A stretch of DNA of 64,000 nt from Symbiodinium natans (lineage: Eukaryota > Sar > Dinophyceae > Suessiales > Symbiodiniaceae). The DNA is taken from the NCBI GenBank assembly GCA_905221605.1, contig CAJNDS010000491.1:186001-250000 (forward strand), written 5' to 3'. Positions within the stretch are counted from its first letter, which is position 1, and each line of letters starts with the position of its first letter. The notes beneath the pieces are model-generated. The model was not told the origin of the DNA and made no database searches. It worked only from the letters and a program-made list of their open reading frames with translations. The position numbers and the translations under genes were made by a program. Shown here piece after piece: positions 29,735 through 42,279 of this stretch.

Positions 29735-29770
29735 TGTCATGTCATGAGACGTCATGAGACGTCATGAGAT
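29735..29770. repeat. 10-bp tandem repeat GTCATGAGAC, three units
   Basis: Three adjacent copies just 5' of the large RAP exon on the minus strand, so probably intronic. Confidence 0.85.
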
Positions 29771-30597
29771 GCGTTGCCATTTGGATCTTATCAGCCCTTA
29801 CAGTTCTTACGAGCTTAAGCAACTCGACGCTGAGAGACATTCCAAGTTCTCCAGTTCAGACCCAGGCGCTCCTTTCCGAGGTCTAGCTTGGCCACGGCGT
29901 TTGCCGCCTTCACAAACCTTGTCATGTCCGCTGAAATCCCCATGTCGAGCTCCAAAGCCAAAAAAATGCCCTCCCAGCTACAAATTGACCCCAAGACCTC
30001 AACCCCCGCCACTCGCCACTGGGCAACTTCTTCTCGGGCAGTGCCCGCCACGCCAGGCTCAGCTGCTGCAGGATCCGGCCGGCCTGCCAGGCTATGCCAC
30101 GCTATGCCACGCTCCTGACATACTTCTCCGAATGGGCGAGTGCTGCGGCTCCTTGGCCTGACTAGAAGAGCGGAATACGAGACAGGTTGTTCCAAGCTCA
30201 CACAGGGAACAGCTGCTCTGAGAGCTTTTTTTGCGCTGCATGCATCCGATGAGTGACGAGCTACTGCCTGTATGGTCGAAAGACGTCCCCGGGGATACCT
30301 CAGAAAATGAGATGCCGATAGATATCCGATGAGACCTGACAAAGGAGAACACTTGGGTCGGACGCAACTCCCCTTCCGACACTGGCTCGGACCAGGGCTG
30401 ATGCTTGCTTGGCAAGCATCGTAGCACCGTGCTGCTGCTGCAGTATTTTACCGCTGCTGCAGGCTACTCGTGGCTGCTATGTTGCACTGTTTCGCTGCAG
30501 CTCGAGGCGTGCCAGGCATGGACGTGCATCGCCACGGGAAACCACAAGACATCAGTCACGATCACATGTCCTTGCAGGCTGCAGGCAAAGGGGTGCC

Positions 30598-30690
30598 ATT
30601 CACCAACTCTATCTCAACTTGCGTGTTTGGAATGGCTCGAATGACCTGTGGGTGCATGTACTGGGTGAGTGCCGGCGGGCGTCTGGGTGG
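30598..30690 (-). CDS. Candidate terminal exon of an unknown gene
   Basis: After a CCACAG acceptor the minus strand reads VIRAIPNTQVEIELVNGTPL followed by PAACKDM and TGA, with coding-like composition. Neighbouring exons were not identified, and no family is recognised. Confidence 0.25.
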
Positions 30691-30699
30691 CCGATGACA

Positions 30700-33600
30700 C
30701 CCGGAAACAGCGAGATGGGTGAAGATACCACTGCCTTGGCTGAGACTTTCTGGCAGAGCTGCAACAGAAAATGGCAAGCAGCTCCGCGAAATAGTTAGCC
30801 TGCCCCATTCCACAAAATGGTCCAGTCGCCAGCGGTGTGGGCTGGGCCATCCGGGTATTGGCAGTGGTACTATGTACCTTGGCTCATCTGCAAGTCTGCA
30901 AGTCGTTTCTTCGGGGCCACAACTCTGGGTGGCAGGCATATGCTCCGAAGTTGCCACGGTAGTCGCTCCTGAAGCACACAAGGCATCATGGCACCATCAT
31001 TCTCCGGAAGTTCCATGCAGCTGCTGCAAGGAAGCAGCCTCCACAACGAGGGCGCTGGCCCACCGACATAGTTGTAGTGGACCTGGAGCCACGAGAGCTG
31101 AAGAGCTCTTCCGAGCGTGACCCATGCAACCGAGGAGCCTCCGACGGGGGTTCCCTCAGGTGCCATCGCTGCAAGGCGACTTTTAGTGCAGACCGTAGCT
31201 CAGTGCATGTGTACATCCCACCCATTCACTGCACAACTCAGAAAATTGAGGAAATGGATCCGTGGGGATTCCCGTCCCGGGCGACTAAGGAGGCCGCTTC
31301 ATGGGAACCGTCGGCGGGCCGGGGTTCAGATCTGACCGCTGCCCAGCCTCAGGTGGGGGCACACGTGGACACACACGTGAGGCCCCTCATTTTCTTCTCC
31401 CACATATACTGTTTATGGCACACGTACGAAACTGAAGTCACTAAAAACCGACGGGTTATTCACGCAGAGGTGCTTTGCGGCGCCGCTCTATTTCGCGTGC
31501 CTGGAAGGGCGCCGACATGTGCAGCGAAGGTGTAGCACTGAGACGGAAAACGCAGATTATGCCTTCTGGATAAGCTTCAAGTGCTTCTCTTTGGCCGCCA
31601 TCTCCTGCCGTTTAGCAACAACAATCACTCCACCTAGCACCTCCGCCAGTCACGAGACTTCATGCCTAGTGATCTCACAGCACTGTTGGAAAACGCAGTT
31701 CACACTGGCGGCTGCAGCAGTCCCGCTGAAGCTCGGCCTTTGTCTTGATGTACCTTATATAAGATTAAAGGCTAATAAGGCTAAGGCTGCAATCCACTCT
31801 GGTAATCTGACCAAAACAGCAATGAGCAAAACACACCTGCAGGAACTGTCTGCCATGCTACGGCTTTTTTGGCACTGGTCGTGCAGGTGGAGGTGAGTGG
31901 TGGTCCACGAAGTTGGTCCTGCACTGAGCTGACCGCAGGTGAGAAAACATCCTGCCAGCTCGTCTAACACAGAACAGACGCCCTGTAAACCCCTAAAGTT
32001 TAGGATAAGTTTAGGCCTAAACGCCAAACCCTGACCCGGGCTGGCAGGTACAAGTAGCACCGGCAACGAGGCCTGTACTCAGAATCCATCTTCGTCCATG
32101 GCAACCTTGCAGCGAAATGCAGCGAAATGCAGTGGGTATCTCACTTGGAAGGCTACTCCTGCAAATCACCGCCTTGTCTTTACCAGCCTCTTCAAAACTG
32201 AGACTGGCTCACACATGTCGCCGTGCCCAACCCCTTTCAACAAACAAGAAAACCTCCGCCTGCACCTTTGACTTAATCGATCCTCAAGTCCTGAAACCAA
32301 AGCCTGCTGCACTAATTACCCCAGCTGCCCCAGGCGTCCCGGACAAGCGGCTTGCGGGGGACTTGCGAATGCATGAGAAACTTCCCACAGTAAGAGGCCC
32401 TCTGCCCCCGAAAGCCACTTTCTCTGAAAGCCCAGCTGCTGCCGCTCCCCGCGTTCCTCCCGAACAGGTGCCGGCTCCTTCTGGACAGGGATCGATTTCT
32501 AGTCAGACCCTGGAAGCTGTTCGAAAGTTCCGGTTCAGGATGGAGGCTGCAATTGCACCGGGGGCCTCCAGCTCTGTATATTCCCCTCTATTTCCCTCTT
32601 CACGATTCACTTCAGCATTCTCAGCTCAGGTCCTCCGGAAGCTTCGGGATGTCATCGCCTCGACTCCGCGCAAGACACGCAAAGCGAGAGGATGTGACAC
32701 GCAGTGAGTTCGTGGTGACTTCGCGGGTGAGAGGCGGAGGGGTCCAAAGCTGAGACTCTGACACATGGCGCCGTATGTGGACCGCCAGCCGCTGTTCAGC
32801 CGAAGCAGGGCCGCCTGTGCCCGGGCCTTCAGTGCTGCCTCTTCCTGCGCAGAGATGCTGCCGCAATGCACTGATTGCACTGATTGTCGTGCCAAACGAA
32901 GCAGGTGCGGACGAGCTCAGAGTACTTCTGTGCAGCGACAGCAAGCAAACACAAAGGCTGTTATGACTAGTTCTGACGCACCTCGCTGAGAGGAGAGGCG
33001 AGTGCAGGCAGCGAAGAGGCTTTGGAGAGCCTTTGTATGTTGGGAAGTTGGACGAAGTTAGCGCTTCTGCCATCAGCACCATACGATCGTTTCCAAGGAA
33101 GCCACAGTACGGAGGGAGCCTTGCTACCCGACGCGGTGCCAGCTTTCGAGCCTGCCTGGAGATGGGGTTTGTCTGGGAACTTGGCGACTCTCTCATTTTG
33201 CCCTTTTTTTTGGAGCCGGGAAATTGCCGGGAACCGCGCCAAGCTCACCGCGCTGAGGATCGAGGGCGCTGCCACCGACACCTCGGAAGCTGGCAATGCG
33301 GCGGCGCGCTGATGACTCTGATGCGCTGTTGGTCAGCTGAACCTTCCACTGACTTCACCGATTCCTCACTTCAGGAGCCCACCTGGCTGCCCAGGATATC
33401 ACCCTCAGCGGGCCTGAGGCGCGAGGCGGCTCAAGGGAACCATGTGGAACCATGCATTCTCAGATGCTCTTGGGGAGTCAGGGCCAGGCTTCGATTCCAG
33501 CGCATCTGCGGATGCCATCACGCAAGGCGCACGGGGCGCACAAGGCACATGGACAGCATCGAGAGATCGGCTCTTCAAAAAACGATTGTGTTCTGAAGGG

Positions 33601-34900
33601 ATCCGTGACAAAAACTCTTGTGTCAATCGTCTGAGCTCTCCGGGACACAATTTGTTCTATTGCAAGCCTCATTTGCTCACTACTTCTGCTTCGCTTGGAC
33701 AGCAGGTCGAAGCGGGCACGTCAAGCCATCACCTCCCCAGGGATCGTAGAATCTTGAAGTATCTGTACAGGCGTGGTAAACACACAAAGTGACACACAAC
33801 GTGGACTGGGTACAGTATTCCCCATGTCCCGGCACAAGGTCTTGGCAACGTGGGTCCCTAAACACCTTCTAGCTCCTCGCTTTACACCACAAGGCGCTTA
33901 TCCAAAGGCTCAATGAACCCAGAGCTGGAAGCCTTCCTGAGCCTTCAAAATCGGACTCCCTTGTCTGGCAATGGGGAGCCTTCGGGTGTCGCAGTCGCAG
34001 GCGGCTCATAGCCTGCTTGCGTATCGCAGGGAACTGCACATGCAACTGGAGCATCTTCAGCCCAGCCTGCAAGATGAAGAAGCACTGGTGCCTGGCCCAG
34101 TGAAAGGCGGGCTTTGGGTTTTTCGGGACTCGGGCTCTGCAGTTGCGGGTGTACTGCGGCAGCTGGTTGAGAAAACACATGGAAATGACACATTGGCATC
34201 AACGAGCAGCCAAACCCGACCTCAAAAAGGACCTTAACCCTGAATCATTCACCAGCAGTTGTTGCTCAGGGCTACGCGGGCGCAACTCTTGCAGATGCTC
34301 CAGCCTGGGCTTTGATTTATTGGATTTGACTTAGAAGGAACCAAGGCAACTTGGCTGGTTCCTATACCAGTACGGATTGAAGGAATTCGGTACCAGAGTA
34401 TGGGACTATCTGAAGTAGAGGAAACACTCGTGAAGCTCATTGTAACTAACGTGTATCCACAACTGAATGGAACTCTCATTGCTATCGCCTGCATTGCACT
34501 TTTATTCTCACGCTTGTTGTTGCGAGTGAATGCAGGTCTTGTTTTTGTTCACGAACCTAAACCCTAAACGCAAAACCGCACCGTCCATTGACACAGGCTT
34601 GAGAGTCCGAAACTGAGCTACTGCAAGCATCCAACCCTTCTCCAAAACTGGCGACATATTTGCCTTTCCTTGTTTGGAATAGACATATACATATGTATCT
34701 GTCTTGTAGATTATGCATTTATGAGCGATTCTTTCTTGAACTATGCTGAAGGCTCAACACCACTTCTACGTGCAACTTCTGCGGGTCTATGCGGTACTGT
34801 ATATTGCGGCGTAGAACCGCGTGCGATTAGAGGAAAGGAAAAGTGTCGTCGTTCTATTAATTCCTGGCTTCAGGGTTCTTGCACTTGCACCTTCTTTTCC
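30700..34900. other. Region without a recognised gene
   Basis: Many overlapping frames, some with G/C third-position bias on both strands (for example 32626-32895 on minus, 33033-33596 on plus). No motif supports any. Two short CCCTAAA-like fragments occur near 31985 and 34556. Confidence 0.45.
32117..32707 (+). CDS. Open reading frame of 196 codons, hypothetical
   Basis: One of the longer non-repetitive plus-strand frames. It is Pro/Ala rich in the middle, with a basic helical C-terminal half (TLEAVRKFRFRMEAAIAPGA, then VLRKLRDVIASTPRKTRKAR). It has no recognised domain and would run against the minus-strand gene array. It may be a chance frame. Confidence 0.22.
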   Translation: MQRNAVGISLGRLLLQITALSLPASSKLRLAHTCRRAQPLSTNKKTSACTFDLIDPQVLKPKPAALITPAAPGVPDKRLAGDLRMHEKLPTVRGPLPPKATFSESPAAAAPRVPPEQVPAPSGQGSISSQTLEAVRKFRFRMEAAIAPGASSSVYSPLFPSSRFTSAFSAQVLRKLRDVIASTPRKTRKARGCDTQ

Positions 34901-34955
34901 TTAGCAGCCATGGAACCTCGATGCCCGTGGCACTGCAGTGTCTGGCCGGGGTTCG

Positions 34956-35368
34956 CTAACATCCCTTACACTGGTACTCCCACAACTCCAGCTCGCACTT
35001 GCGACCCACAGCATGCAAAAGTGGCAAGGCCACCGCGAATTCCCCAGCATTCGAGCAAGCGAGGGTGACGGAGTTCTGGGCAACCACATCGGGCTGCAGC
35101 TGCTCTTCCACCAAGATGTCACGCAGAAGGTAGGCCTGCTGCCAATTTCCAGCCTTATCACAGGATCCCAGGGCTGCGCTGTACATAATGAGATTGATCT
35201 GCAAGTTTCTCTGCCGGGCTTCATGCAGATGAAACAAGGCCTGCTGCCCACATGAGCACCGTACGCGATGATAGCAGGTCGAAGATCCTCAGCTTTCAGC
35301 TCCTGCAATAAGAGCTGGGCGTTTGCCATTTGCCACACCTCTGACATGTGCTGATTGCAGCGTTGCAC
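34956..35368 (-). pseudogene. PPR-repeat fragment with a frame break
   Basis: The minus strand reads ANAQLLLQELKAEDLRPAII in one frame, then AYGA. It resumes in another frame with QQALFHLHEARQRNLQINLI, then MYSAALGSCDKAGNWQQAYL and LQPDVVAQNSVTLACSNAGE. These are pentatricopeptide repeats of the dinoflagellate type. Where the frames meet (around 35255-35275), about ten residues of the usual repeat are missing and the frame shifts, and there is no room for an intron. That looks like a deletion in a decayed copy. The second frame ends in a stop at 34956. The original family acts in organellar RNA metabolism. Confidence 0.55.
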
Positions 35369-35886
35369 GTCACCAAATCGGAGAAGATGTTCCGGCTTTT
35401 GCTAAGTACTGACGGAAAAGTTGATGATGATGTTGTTGGATCTGAACTGGCTACGCCGGAAGTGCCTCAGAAATCCCAGGGCTTGCAGCCATACTCCTTG
35501 CAGCTCGCAGGATCCAATAGCGTCGCCGCGTCGTAGTCTGCGCTGGTCGACGGCCATCTCTCATCGATGAGCAACATGCTGCAGTAGGCCTCAGCCTATC
35601 AAGCCACAGCATCACCTTTTGCCACGGTTCTGGAGGCTTAGATCACTGATGCCGAACACCAGTGTGACTGACAAACCTGCTGAGCTCACCGTCGGCCTTC
35701 AGTCCTCCTGATTGAAGCAAACAACTCACAACCAACGTCTGTTGTGAGAGGAACTCAGCTAGCTTGTTGTTGCTGATGTTGGGACAAATCTTCCGATCAA
35801 CCGGCTGCTCGTCGAAACCTTCATGTCGTCAACGGGCTAACGGCCTGAAGGCTCTTGCAGCAAGTTGTATCTGGCATTTACGTAGC

Positions 35887-36370
35887 TTAGGTAAATATTC
35901 CACAGTAGACCAAAGAAACCATCACAGCCGCACAGTACACTCTTGACGTCGAAGGAACAAAACGAAAGTTGATCACGTGGGCCGTGAACCAATGGGAGAG
36001 GTCTGCGGTGAGCGCTGGCAGGAATGAACTTTTCACGTTGTCACAGGTGTGCTCGCTCATTCCTTCTGGAGCGCTGATGTACATGTAGGGATGTAACATG
36101 GATCCGCGCACGTTGCTTACCATGACTTTATCAACGATGTCCTCAGTGCCACTTGCCCGAGACGGGCATCCAGGAAAGCATCCACACAGCGACAGGCGTA
36201 CAAGAAGAACGGCCCCTTGAATGTCAGACCGAACCAACCGAAGCGAGCAGATCTCCCCCCGTTGGTCTGGCTACGCATGAGCTGTTGGGGGGACTGGGGC
36301 TGTTGAGGCCGTCGTTCGCTCCAGAGCTTGCACGGTGATGTCGCCAGCAAACATGAGGGCTGGGATACTT
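35887..36370 (-). CDS. Mpv17/PMP22-family membrane protein
   Basis: The family forms small four-helix proteins of the inner mitochondrial or peroxisomal membrane. An exon near 36310-36365 reads LMFAGDITVQALE, matching the conserved GD-x-x-x-Q start. The next, about 36150-36265, gives RFGWFGLTFKGPFFLYACRC and then VDAFLDARLG, the GP-x-x-HxWY-like second helix. The last part, ending at TAA 35887, includes SHWFTAHVINFRFVPSTSRV followed by a final hydrophobic helix, matching the diagnostic W-x-x-x-Q-x-INF-x-x-VP-x-x-xR block. The three parts lie in different frames, so introns separate them. A GTAAGC donor is visible after KVM near 36120. Q of the usual WPxxQ is replaced (AHVINF). The N-terminal targeting exon is missing. 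Confidence 0.72.
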
Positions 36371-37727
36371 CAAAGTTGAAACACGGTGGAACCGAGAGCT
36401 GCGGAGCGCATGAGCTGCAAAGCCCCACCGCGCCAAGGCCAAAGGCATCAGCCCTCTTGCAAGTTGCCCCCGAGAAGCAAACATAACATCACACAAAACC
36501 CGAAGGAACTCAACTCACGCAGGGGAAGGAGCAAGGAAAGCCAAGGCACACTCGGTGCAGAAGATGCTGCAGGGCACTGAAGGGCCCTGCCTGGACAGAG
36601 GCCATGGCCTCTCGGGGATGACGCGGAGTCTCGACGAGGGTATGGGCGTCAGGGTGTATCGGATTGTGTATACTGCAACAACCTGCGGCAAAAGAAGGGG
36701 TCCATCAAAGGCCTCTGCACCTGCGCCGTAGAAGATACGGCTCAGATTTTGACTCATGCGTTTGGGGCTCAGGTTTGGTGGGCAATCATTTGTGTATGTA
36801 TAGCACTCCTCGGCACACTGCCGTGGCTGCAGCAACATGACCCCCACAGCAACAAAAAATGTCCAAGATCCTCAGACCTTTCGAAGCCGCGCCTGCAGGA
36901 AGCGCAGCGTGGTCGAAAGGCTGCACCGATTCCGGGGCACCCTGCCTGTACCCGAGCCTGTCGACGTTCGGGTCACATCTTAAGGTCTCATGAACTTGGA
37001 CCGGGGTAGCTGACACCCATGCCGTCCACACCTTCTCCGCTGCGTGTATTTGCTGGCACCATACGATCGGCATTGACACACATGCGGAATGTAGCAATTG
37101 CAATAGCAGCCATCTGTCCCCATGCGCGCCCTCCGCATCTTCACCAGGCAGAGGCCGCACGGAGCGCCCGCACGCAAGCTCTGCCTGCAGAGTAGGAGCT
37201 GGGGAAAGACAATGTGGGTATTGATATACTCATATCATATTTTTGACAGCCACCCCTTAATTATTATGAGAGTGTTCAACCCTTTGAAGGCTTGGCTCCC
37301 AGCTGCTCGGTAGCCAAAGGCCATCCAAAGCTCGGCTGCACCGGCCTTAGATAAGCTTCTTAAGGCAAGCAGCGGACGGCTTTGAGGGCTTTTGGATCCG
37401 GTCTGGCCTGAGGTTCGAGAGAATGTAGACGTTCGTTCAGAGCTGTTCCTATATACTTTCTGCGAGAGAGAGAGAGATCTGAAAAAAACAAAAGAGCAAA
37501 AGTGAAAACAAAGGGGCATACTGCCATTCAAGATCTTGTGGGGGAGAGATTTAGATCCTCACAACCCAAGGCGGTAATCATGCTTCTAATCTGCTCTAAA
37601 CTGGTCTTCGCAGTCTGCAACTGCAATGCGCACAGTGCATCCACGACGCTGGAAGCCCAGCCTTTCTCCCCTGCCCAGGCAGCCATGTTGCGCACATGCA
37701 TTGGAACTGCGATTGCAACGTATACGG

Positions 37728-37800
37728 CGGGTTTCCGAAATTCGGGGTACCTTATTGGGGTCCTTATTATAAGGGCTATTTTCGGAGTACCAAATATTTA
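37728..37800. mobile_element. Copy B of the GGGGTACC...TTATAAGGG element
   Basis: It shares the 20-base core CGGGGTACCTTATTGGGGTC and following TTA with the copy at 61 kb, and a weaker match with the one at 816-915, including the TTATAAGGG box. The terminal inverted repeats are degraded here. Confidence 0.55.
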
Positions 37801-40800
37801 CTACCCAGGCTACCCTGCTATCGCTGGCGTGTTTTTGGGGTGCCGTCGGACTCTTGCCAGAACTCCATTACACTGCCATTCAGTCATGGGAGACATTGCA
37901 GCTCTCGAGATGACAACCCCTGTAATGCCAACCACGTGACTGCTGGTCATGAGTGCCAGGGCAGCCTGCCTCAGGCTGGTCGTTGCGCCACTTCCGCACC
38001 AGGTAGGCCTGGCTCACGTCTACCGCCCCTACAAAGTCGAAAAGGCCAAAGCACGCGACTGCGCACAGCAAGCCTTTGTTTCACGACCTGATGACTGGCG
38101 TGTTCTAGCAAAGTTCCGACCTCGTTCACCATGGCATACTTCAGCTCGCGCGAGTTCATGAAAGCCACTGTTGGCGGGTCGGGCCTGATTGCATCGCGTT
38201 TACTTGATGAGCTGGAACAGAGATTTGCTTGAAGCAATCTGAAGCAGTCCAGAAACTCTGAATTCTTGTGAGTCAAATCTTTACATGTTTAAAAAAATCC
38301 GGAGAACCCCGGCCGATCTCGGGAAACTAATTAACACTGCCTCCGAGGTCAGGGCGTAACGTGATCCGGCTGTATCCAAAAGCGTTTTGGCGAGATTCGC
38401 TCTCGCCTTGCGAAGGCTGCACATGGAACCAAGCTGAACCAAGGCTGCAGGAACCAGAGTTCCATGCAGACATAGCTAAAGTCGGAATATTCTGCGTATA
38501 GAGCTCCAGGAGCTCGACGCTCTGAATCACGGGCTTGAAACATGCTTGGCCAAATAGCCTGTGCAGCCATACAACCCTCTGAACCTTAGAGAGCGCTGAC
38601 AACTCATGAGAACTGCTCAAGAGAAGCCAAGAGGTCCTCAACCCTCACTTAAACTTCCAATTGGGCCATATGGCTTCGGCTTCGCGCGCCGCGGGTCCAG
38701 AAGGTCCTCCCAAGGCAATGCGAGCAGATGACTGTCGCAAATGCTGGGCCAACATCGGAGACCTCTAGAGGCTAGAGGTTTTGAAGATGTACGATGGGTC
38801 TGATACCTATCTCGGAGCCTTGGGTTCAACTTGCTCTGGGCAGAAAGGCCTCCGGAGTAGAGCCGGTTGAGAGGGTGGGCGGCGCGCGGTCTCGCGCTGG
38901 AGGCCGGCCATTGAAATACCTCAACAAGCGGGCTTGGGACAACTTGCTGCTTCTGTTGCTTAAAGCAGGTTGGAGCATATTCATTCTCGTCACAGCTCCT
39001 TGTCGCACATCCGATGGGCGAACTCTGAGGCCCGCACCGCGAGTAGTAGTCGGCCTCTGCCTGTGGGTCCTCGCATGCTGTGGTTCAGCCAGCGACGAGC
39101 AAGCTTACAAATACCTGCAGATACCTGCAGCCAACAATGAACTGTGAAGACCAGAGAAAGGTGAGTTCTTCGTAATGATCAGGATTGCACACATGCCTTG
39201 ACATGTATCTACGTTCTGCAAGTGCCCTTGCGTGCTCTGACTACACAGACAAGATCGCACCCCATCTTTCGTGCACTCTCAAAGAGTGAGGCGTCCCAAC
39301 TGGGCTCCTGACCGTCCCCAGCGGCCCAGGCCGGTCGCCATGGGGGTTTGGGACGTACCTTTTTCTTCTCCTCTTCTTTCTTTTTCTTCTTTTCTTTGTT
39401 TTGTGGAGACTTCGGGGGGCAGCTTCTTGGGGTTGCAGGGGTTGATCGGGTTATGGGTGTGATTTGGTATGGTTTTGAACACAGGAACTCTGTAAGACAT
39501 GAACCAGACGAATGATGTCAACGGGGGGAGGAGTACCGACTCATCATGTCACACATGTCAGGTCACTGATTACTTGCTGAAGCATTTGCAGCTCCCGTCG
39601 GGGTTCTTACCAACTGCGCAAGACCGGAGCAAGAACCGAAAAGTACAACGCCATTCACGCCTGTAGTTGCGTTCAGCCAGCTGCTTCGCCAACATGCGCC
39701 TTGGCGGCACAAAGATCCGAACTTGGATGGGCCATGGAGTCATGGACCATGCCATGGACCAGCTTTAACATGTACAGCCCGCACACGGGCACGGAAGCCT
39801 TGGACGGTCATGGCTTGTGATCACAACCTGGGCTCGCTGCGCCTTGGATGCCCTCAAGTCTGCGGCTTCCTTCGCGCGGCTTCTGCGGGTGCACAGAACC
39901 TGCCTTCGCTGCACAAGCGCGTGTCCTTCTCACCCATGTCCCTCTCTGGGTTGAAGCGGGGTACCTGCAGAGTTGCCGCAGGTCTCACAAGCAGGAATCA
40001 CCAAGAGAGGAAAACTTTGCTGGTCTTGCACAAGCTGGCTTCTGAAGCCTCCAGAGGCTCTATAGCCCGGCTCTGCTTCAGTGAGGACACCTCCGGCGTC
40101 ATGATGCTTAGGTCTTTGGGGAAGTACACGCAGTGCTGTGTAGCAAGAAACCTTGGTAAGATTCATGTGTCATCCCCAAAACATTTTATCCGAATGCCAC
40201 GGCCCCGTTTAGTCCGGCTAAACCAGACTTGAAAGGGGGTGATGGGACCGCTTTTTGTGGGATTTTCTGCACTTTTCGCGTCGCCGCTTTGGAGGAGTTC
40301 CTTAAAACTCAACACCCCCCCGCCTTCGCTGTGTCGCCCCTCGGCCCTGAGAACTTCGGCGCCTTGGCTGTCTCCTGCAGGTGTTATCGGGTGTCGAAGG
40401 TTTATAAAAAGCTTGGGGCTAAGGGTTGCTGATCTTTCCCCATCTCTGGGCTCTGATGGCACAAACTCTGCCGGCCTGCACGTTCCGGGTCCTCAACGGC
40501 TCCTCCACCTCCGCCTCAGCTACATCAGTATTGCGGGGCCGTGCCGAGAATTTCGACACCTGAATCACATGCAAGGGCCGAGGTCTCGGTATGCCTCGAT
40601 GTCACCTCGTGTGCTGAAGTTAAGCCGGCCTCTGCGTCCAAGGACTGGTCTTGGAGATCGCGGACCTGACCAAGCGCGCCAGCCAGCACATTGAGTCTGC
40701 AAGCAAAGAGGCTTTTTATGCCCTACCAACCCGAGGAGAAGGGGTCGAGCACACCTGGAAGTGTGATCGAAACCTAGCCGTCGCTCACACGTCTCGTAGG

Positions 40801-41382
40801 ACGACGGAGCCGGCTGGTCACCAAGAACGGTCACGACATGGCTAGAAAAGTCGGCAGAGTGTGTGCGTGTGCAGAAATCTGTACTGGAGTGGGAACCCGT
40901 TTTCCATGCGCATTCGTCAAACAAAGAGAAGTGATTAGCATGGCGCGAGACCAGGCTCAAACATGTATCGTCAAATCCAGACACGGCTGCACTCATCGCA
41001 ACTGCCCAAAAGGAGCAACTGAAATGAAGACTCGTGGTCCGCTGCACGTCTGTATGTTCTTGAAGCACGCGCTGCAACAACTGAATCCAGAGACAACGCC
41101 ACTGAGTGCCTGTATCCGCCCTAAGATACTGCCGCTGCCTCCGGTACCTTGTGCGGTCGGAGGAGCACCGGGAAGTCTCCATCCTGTTTGGCAAAAGGCA
41201 AAGGATATTGGAGCGGCAGTGGCAGGGCGCCCGAAGAAGATGCCGAAACCTTAAGGCCTAAAAAACCTCCCGCCCAAAAAAACAATGTTGACATGAGCCC
41301 AAACACCCGGAAGGCCCAAACCCCAACACATCCTGGCGTTACCATGGCTCTCCTGGTGTGCCTCTGAGGCTGTGAGGTTGAG

Positions 41383-41764
41383 CTACCAGCTACCTTCCTG
41401 CAACGAAGCACGACAGCTGTCCTTCTGTCGACCTCGATACTCTCGCAGCTTGGCGTGCGACCTTGCACAAAGCTCTCTCGTGCACACAAACTCGCTGATG
41501 AAGGCCCTGGGTTCCTCACCGAAGTAGCTTCTGCTTCTTAAACCTGGCAACCTGACTGCAGGAGTGAGACGAGAATCTCCGAGTTTTGATGACGTCACCA
41601 GCTGTGCGGCTTCCATGCCGAATGCAGCAGTTGATGTTGTCTGGTGCCTTCGCCGCGCTGGCGAAGCACACAATGGGGCCTGTTGCCAAATAGCAGCGAC
41701 ACAAGCTTAAGCTTGGTGAACCCCCCTGAACCCCCCCTGTGCCCTCATGATCAACGTATATCAA
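41383..41764 (-). CDS. Candidate gene following a spliced-leader-like relict
   Basis: The minus frame opens at ATG 41764 (MIYVDHEGTGGVQGG) and stays open to 41516; a second frame (41383-41673) has SYFGEEPRAFISEFVCTREL. No family recognised. It is listed because the sequence complementary to 41821-41833 reads CCATTTTGGCTCA, the core of the dinoflagellate spliced leader, about 60 bases upstream. That would fit a cDNA-derived copy, but the coding evidence itself is weak. Confidence 0.22.
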
Positions 41765-41820
41765 CGTGTAACTTGAATGAAGCGTGTTTCCCGGGCGGGC
41801 TGCAGCCTCTCAGAGACGCA

Positions 41821-41833
41821 TGAGCCAAAATGG
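41821..41833 (-). promoter_or_regulatory. Possible relict of the dinoflagellate spliced leader
   Basis: On the minus strand 13 bases, CCATTTTGGCTCA, match the central and 3' part of the known 22-nt leader (ending ...GCCATTTTGGCTCAAG). The flanks diverge (CTT upstream where TAG is expected, TG downstream where AG is expected). Confidence 0.35.
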
Positions 41834-42279
41834 AGAAGTCCAATCGATTGCGTCAGCACGGCCCAGCATCTTGCTTGCTAGGCGCTTCTCTGCTCTGGAA
41901 TCAGCTGAAACCCGAATAGCCTGAACCTAGAGTGGAGGCCAACCGTTTTTAACTACCTGGGTCCTGGGCCAAACGCCAAGACAGGTTTAGTTCTCATAGG
42001 CTATGATAGGTTATGCAAACCTGGCAAGCGGCAAGCTGAAACGGTTGAATCACTTGATTCACGGGAGCAGCCAGATTAAATCGGTGCTGCTCCTCTCAAA
42101 ACACGACTCCTACTCTCCCATGGTGGCGTGTGGTGCATGGACGACCCGATCAAATAAACATCAGCAGTCCTCTCGGCTTCGATCAAGGTCGTTCACGCGT
42201 TCAAAGGCACCGGATAGGTTGGAAAGAGCCGAGTGCAGCGTTCTTAGCACTTAGACGGTACTTCTCTTCAGGCCCGGCA

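Larger units (their letters stand above)
36440..42270. other. Long region without a recognised gene
   Basis: Frames occur on both strands: a minus frame at 36786-37160 containing GLRILDIFCCCGGHVAAAT, a plus frame at 39723-40232, a minus frame of 209 codons at 40565-41194, and a plus segment at 40651 starting MEIADLTKRASQHIESASKE that is coding-like. None matches a family I know. An inverted-repeat-element relative lies at about 37735. Confidence 0.45.
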
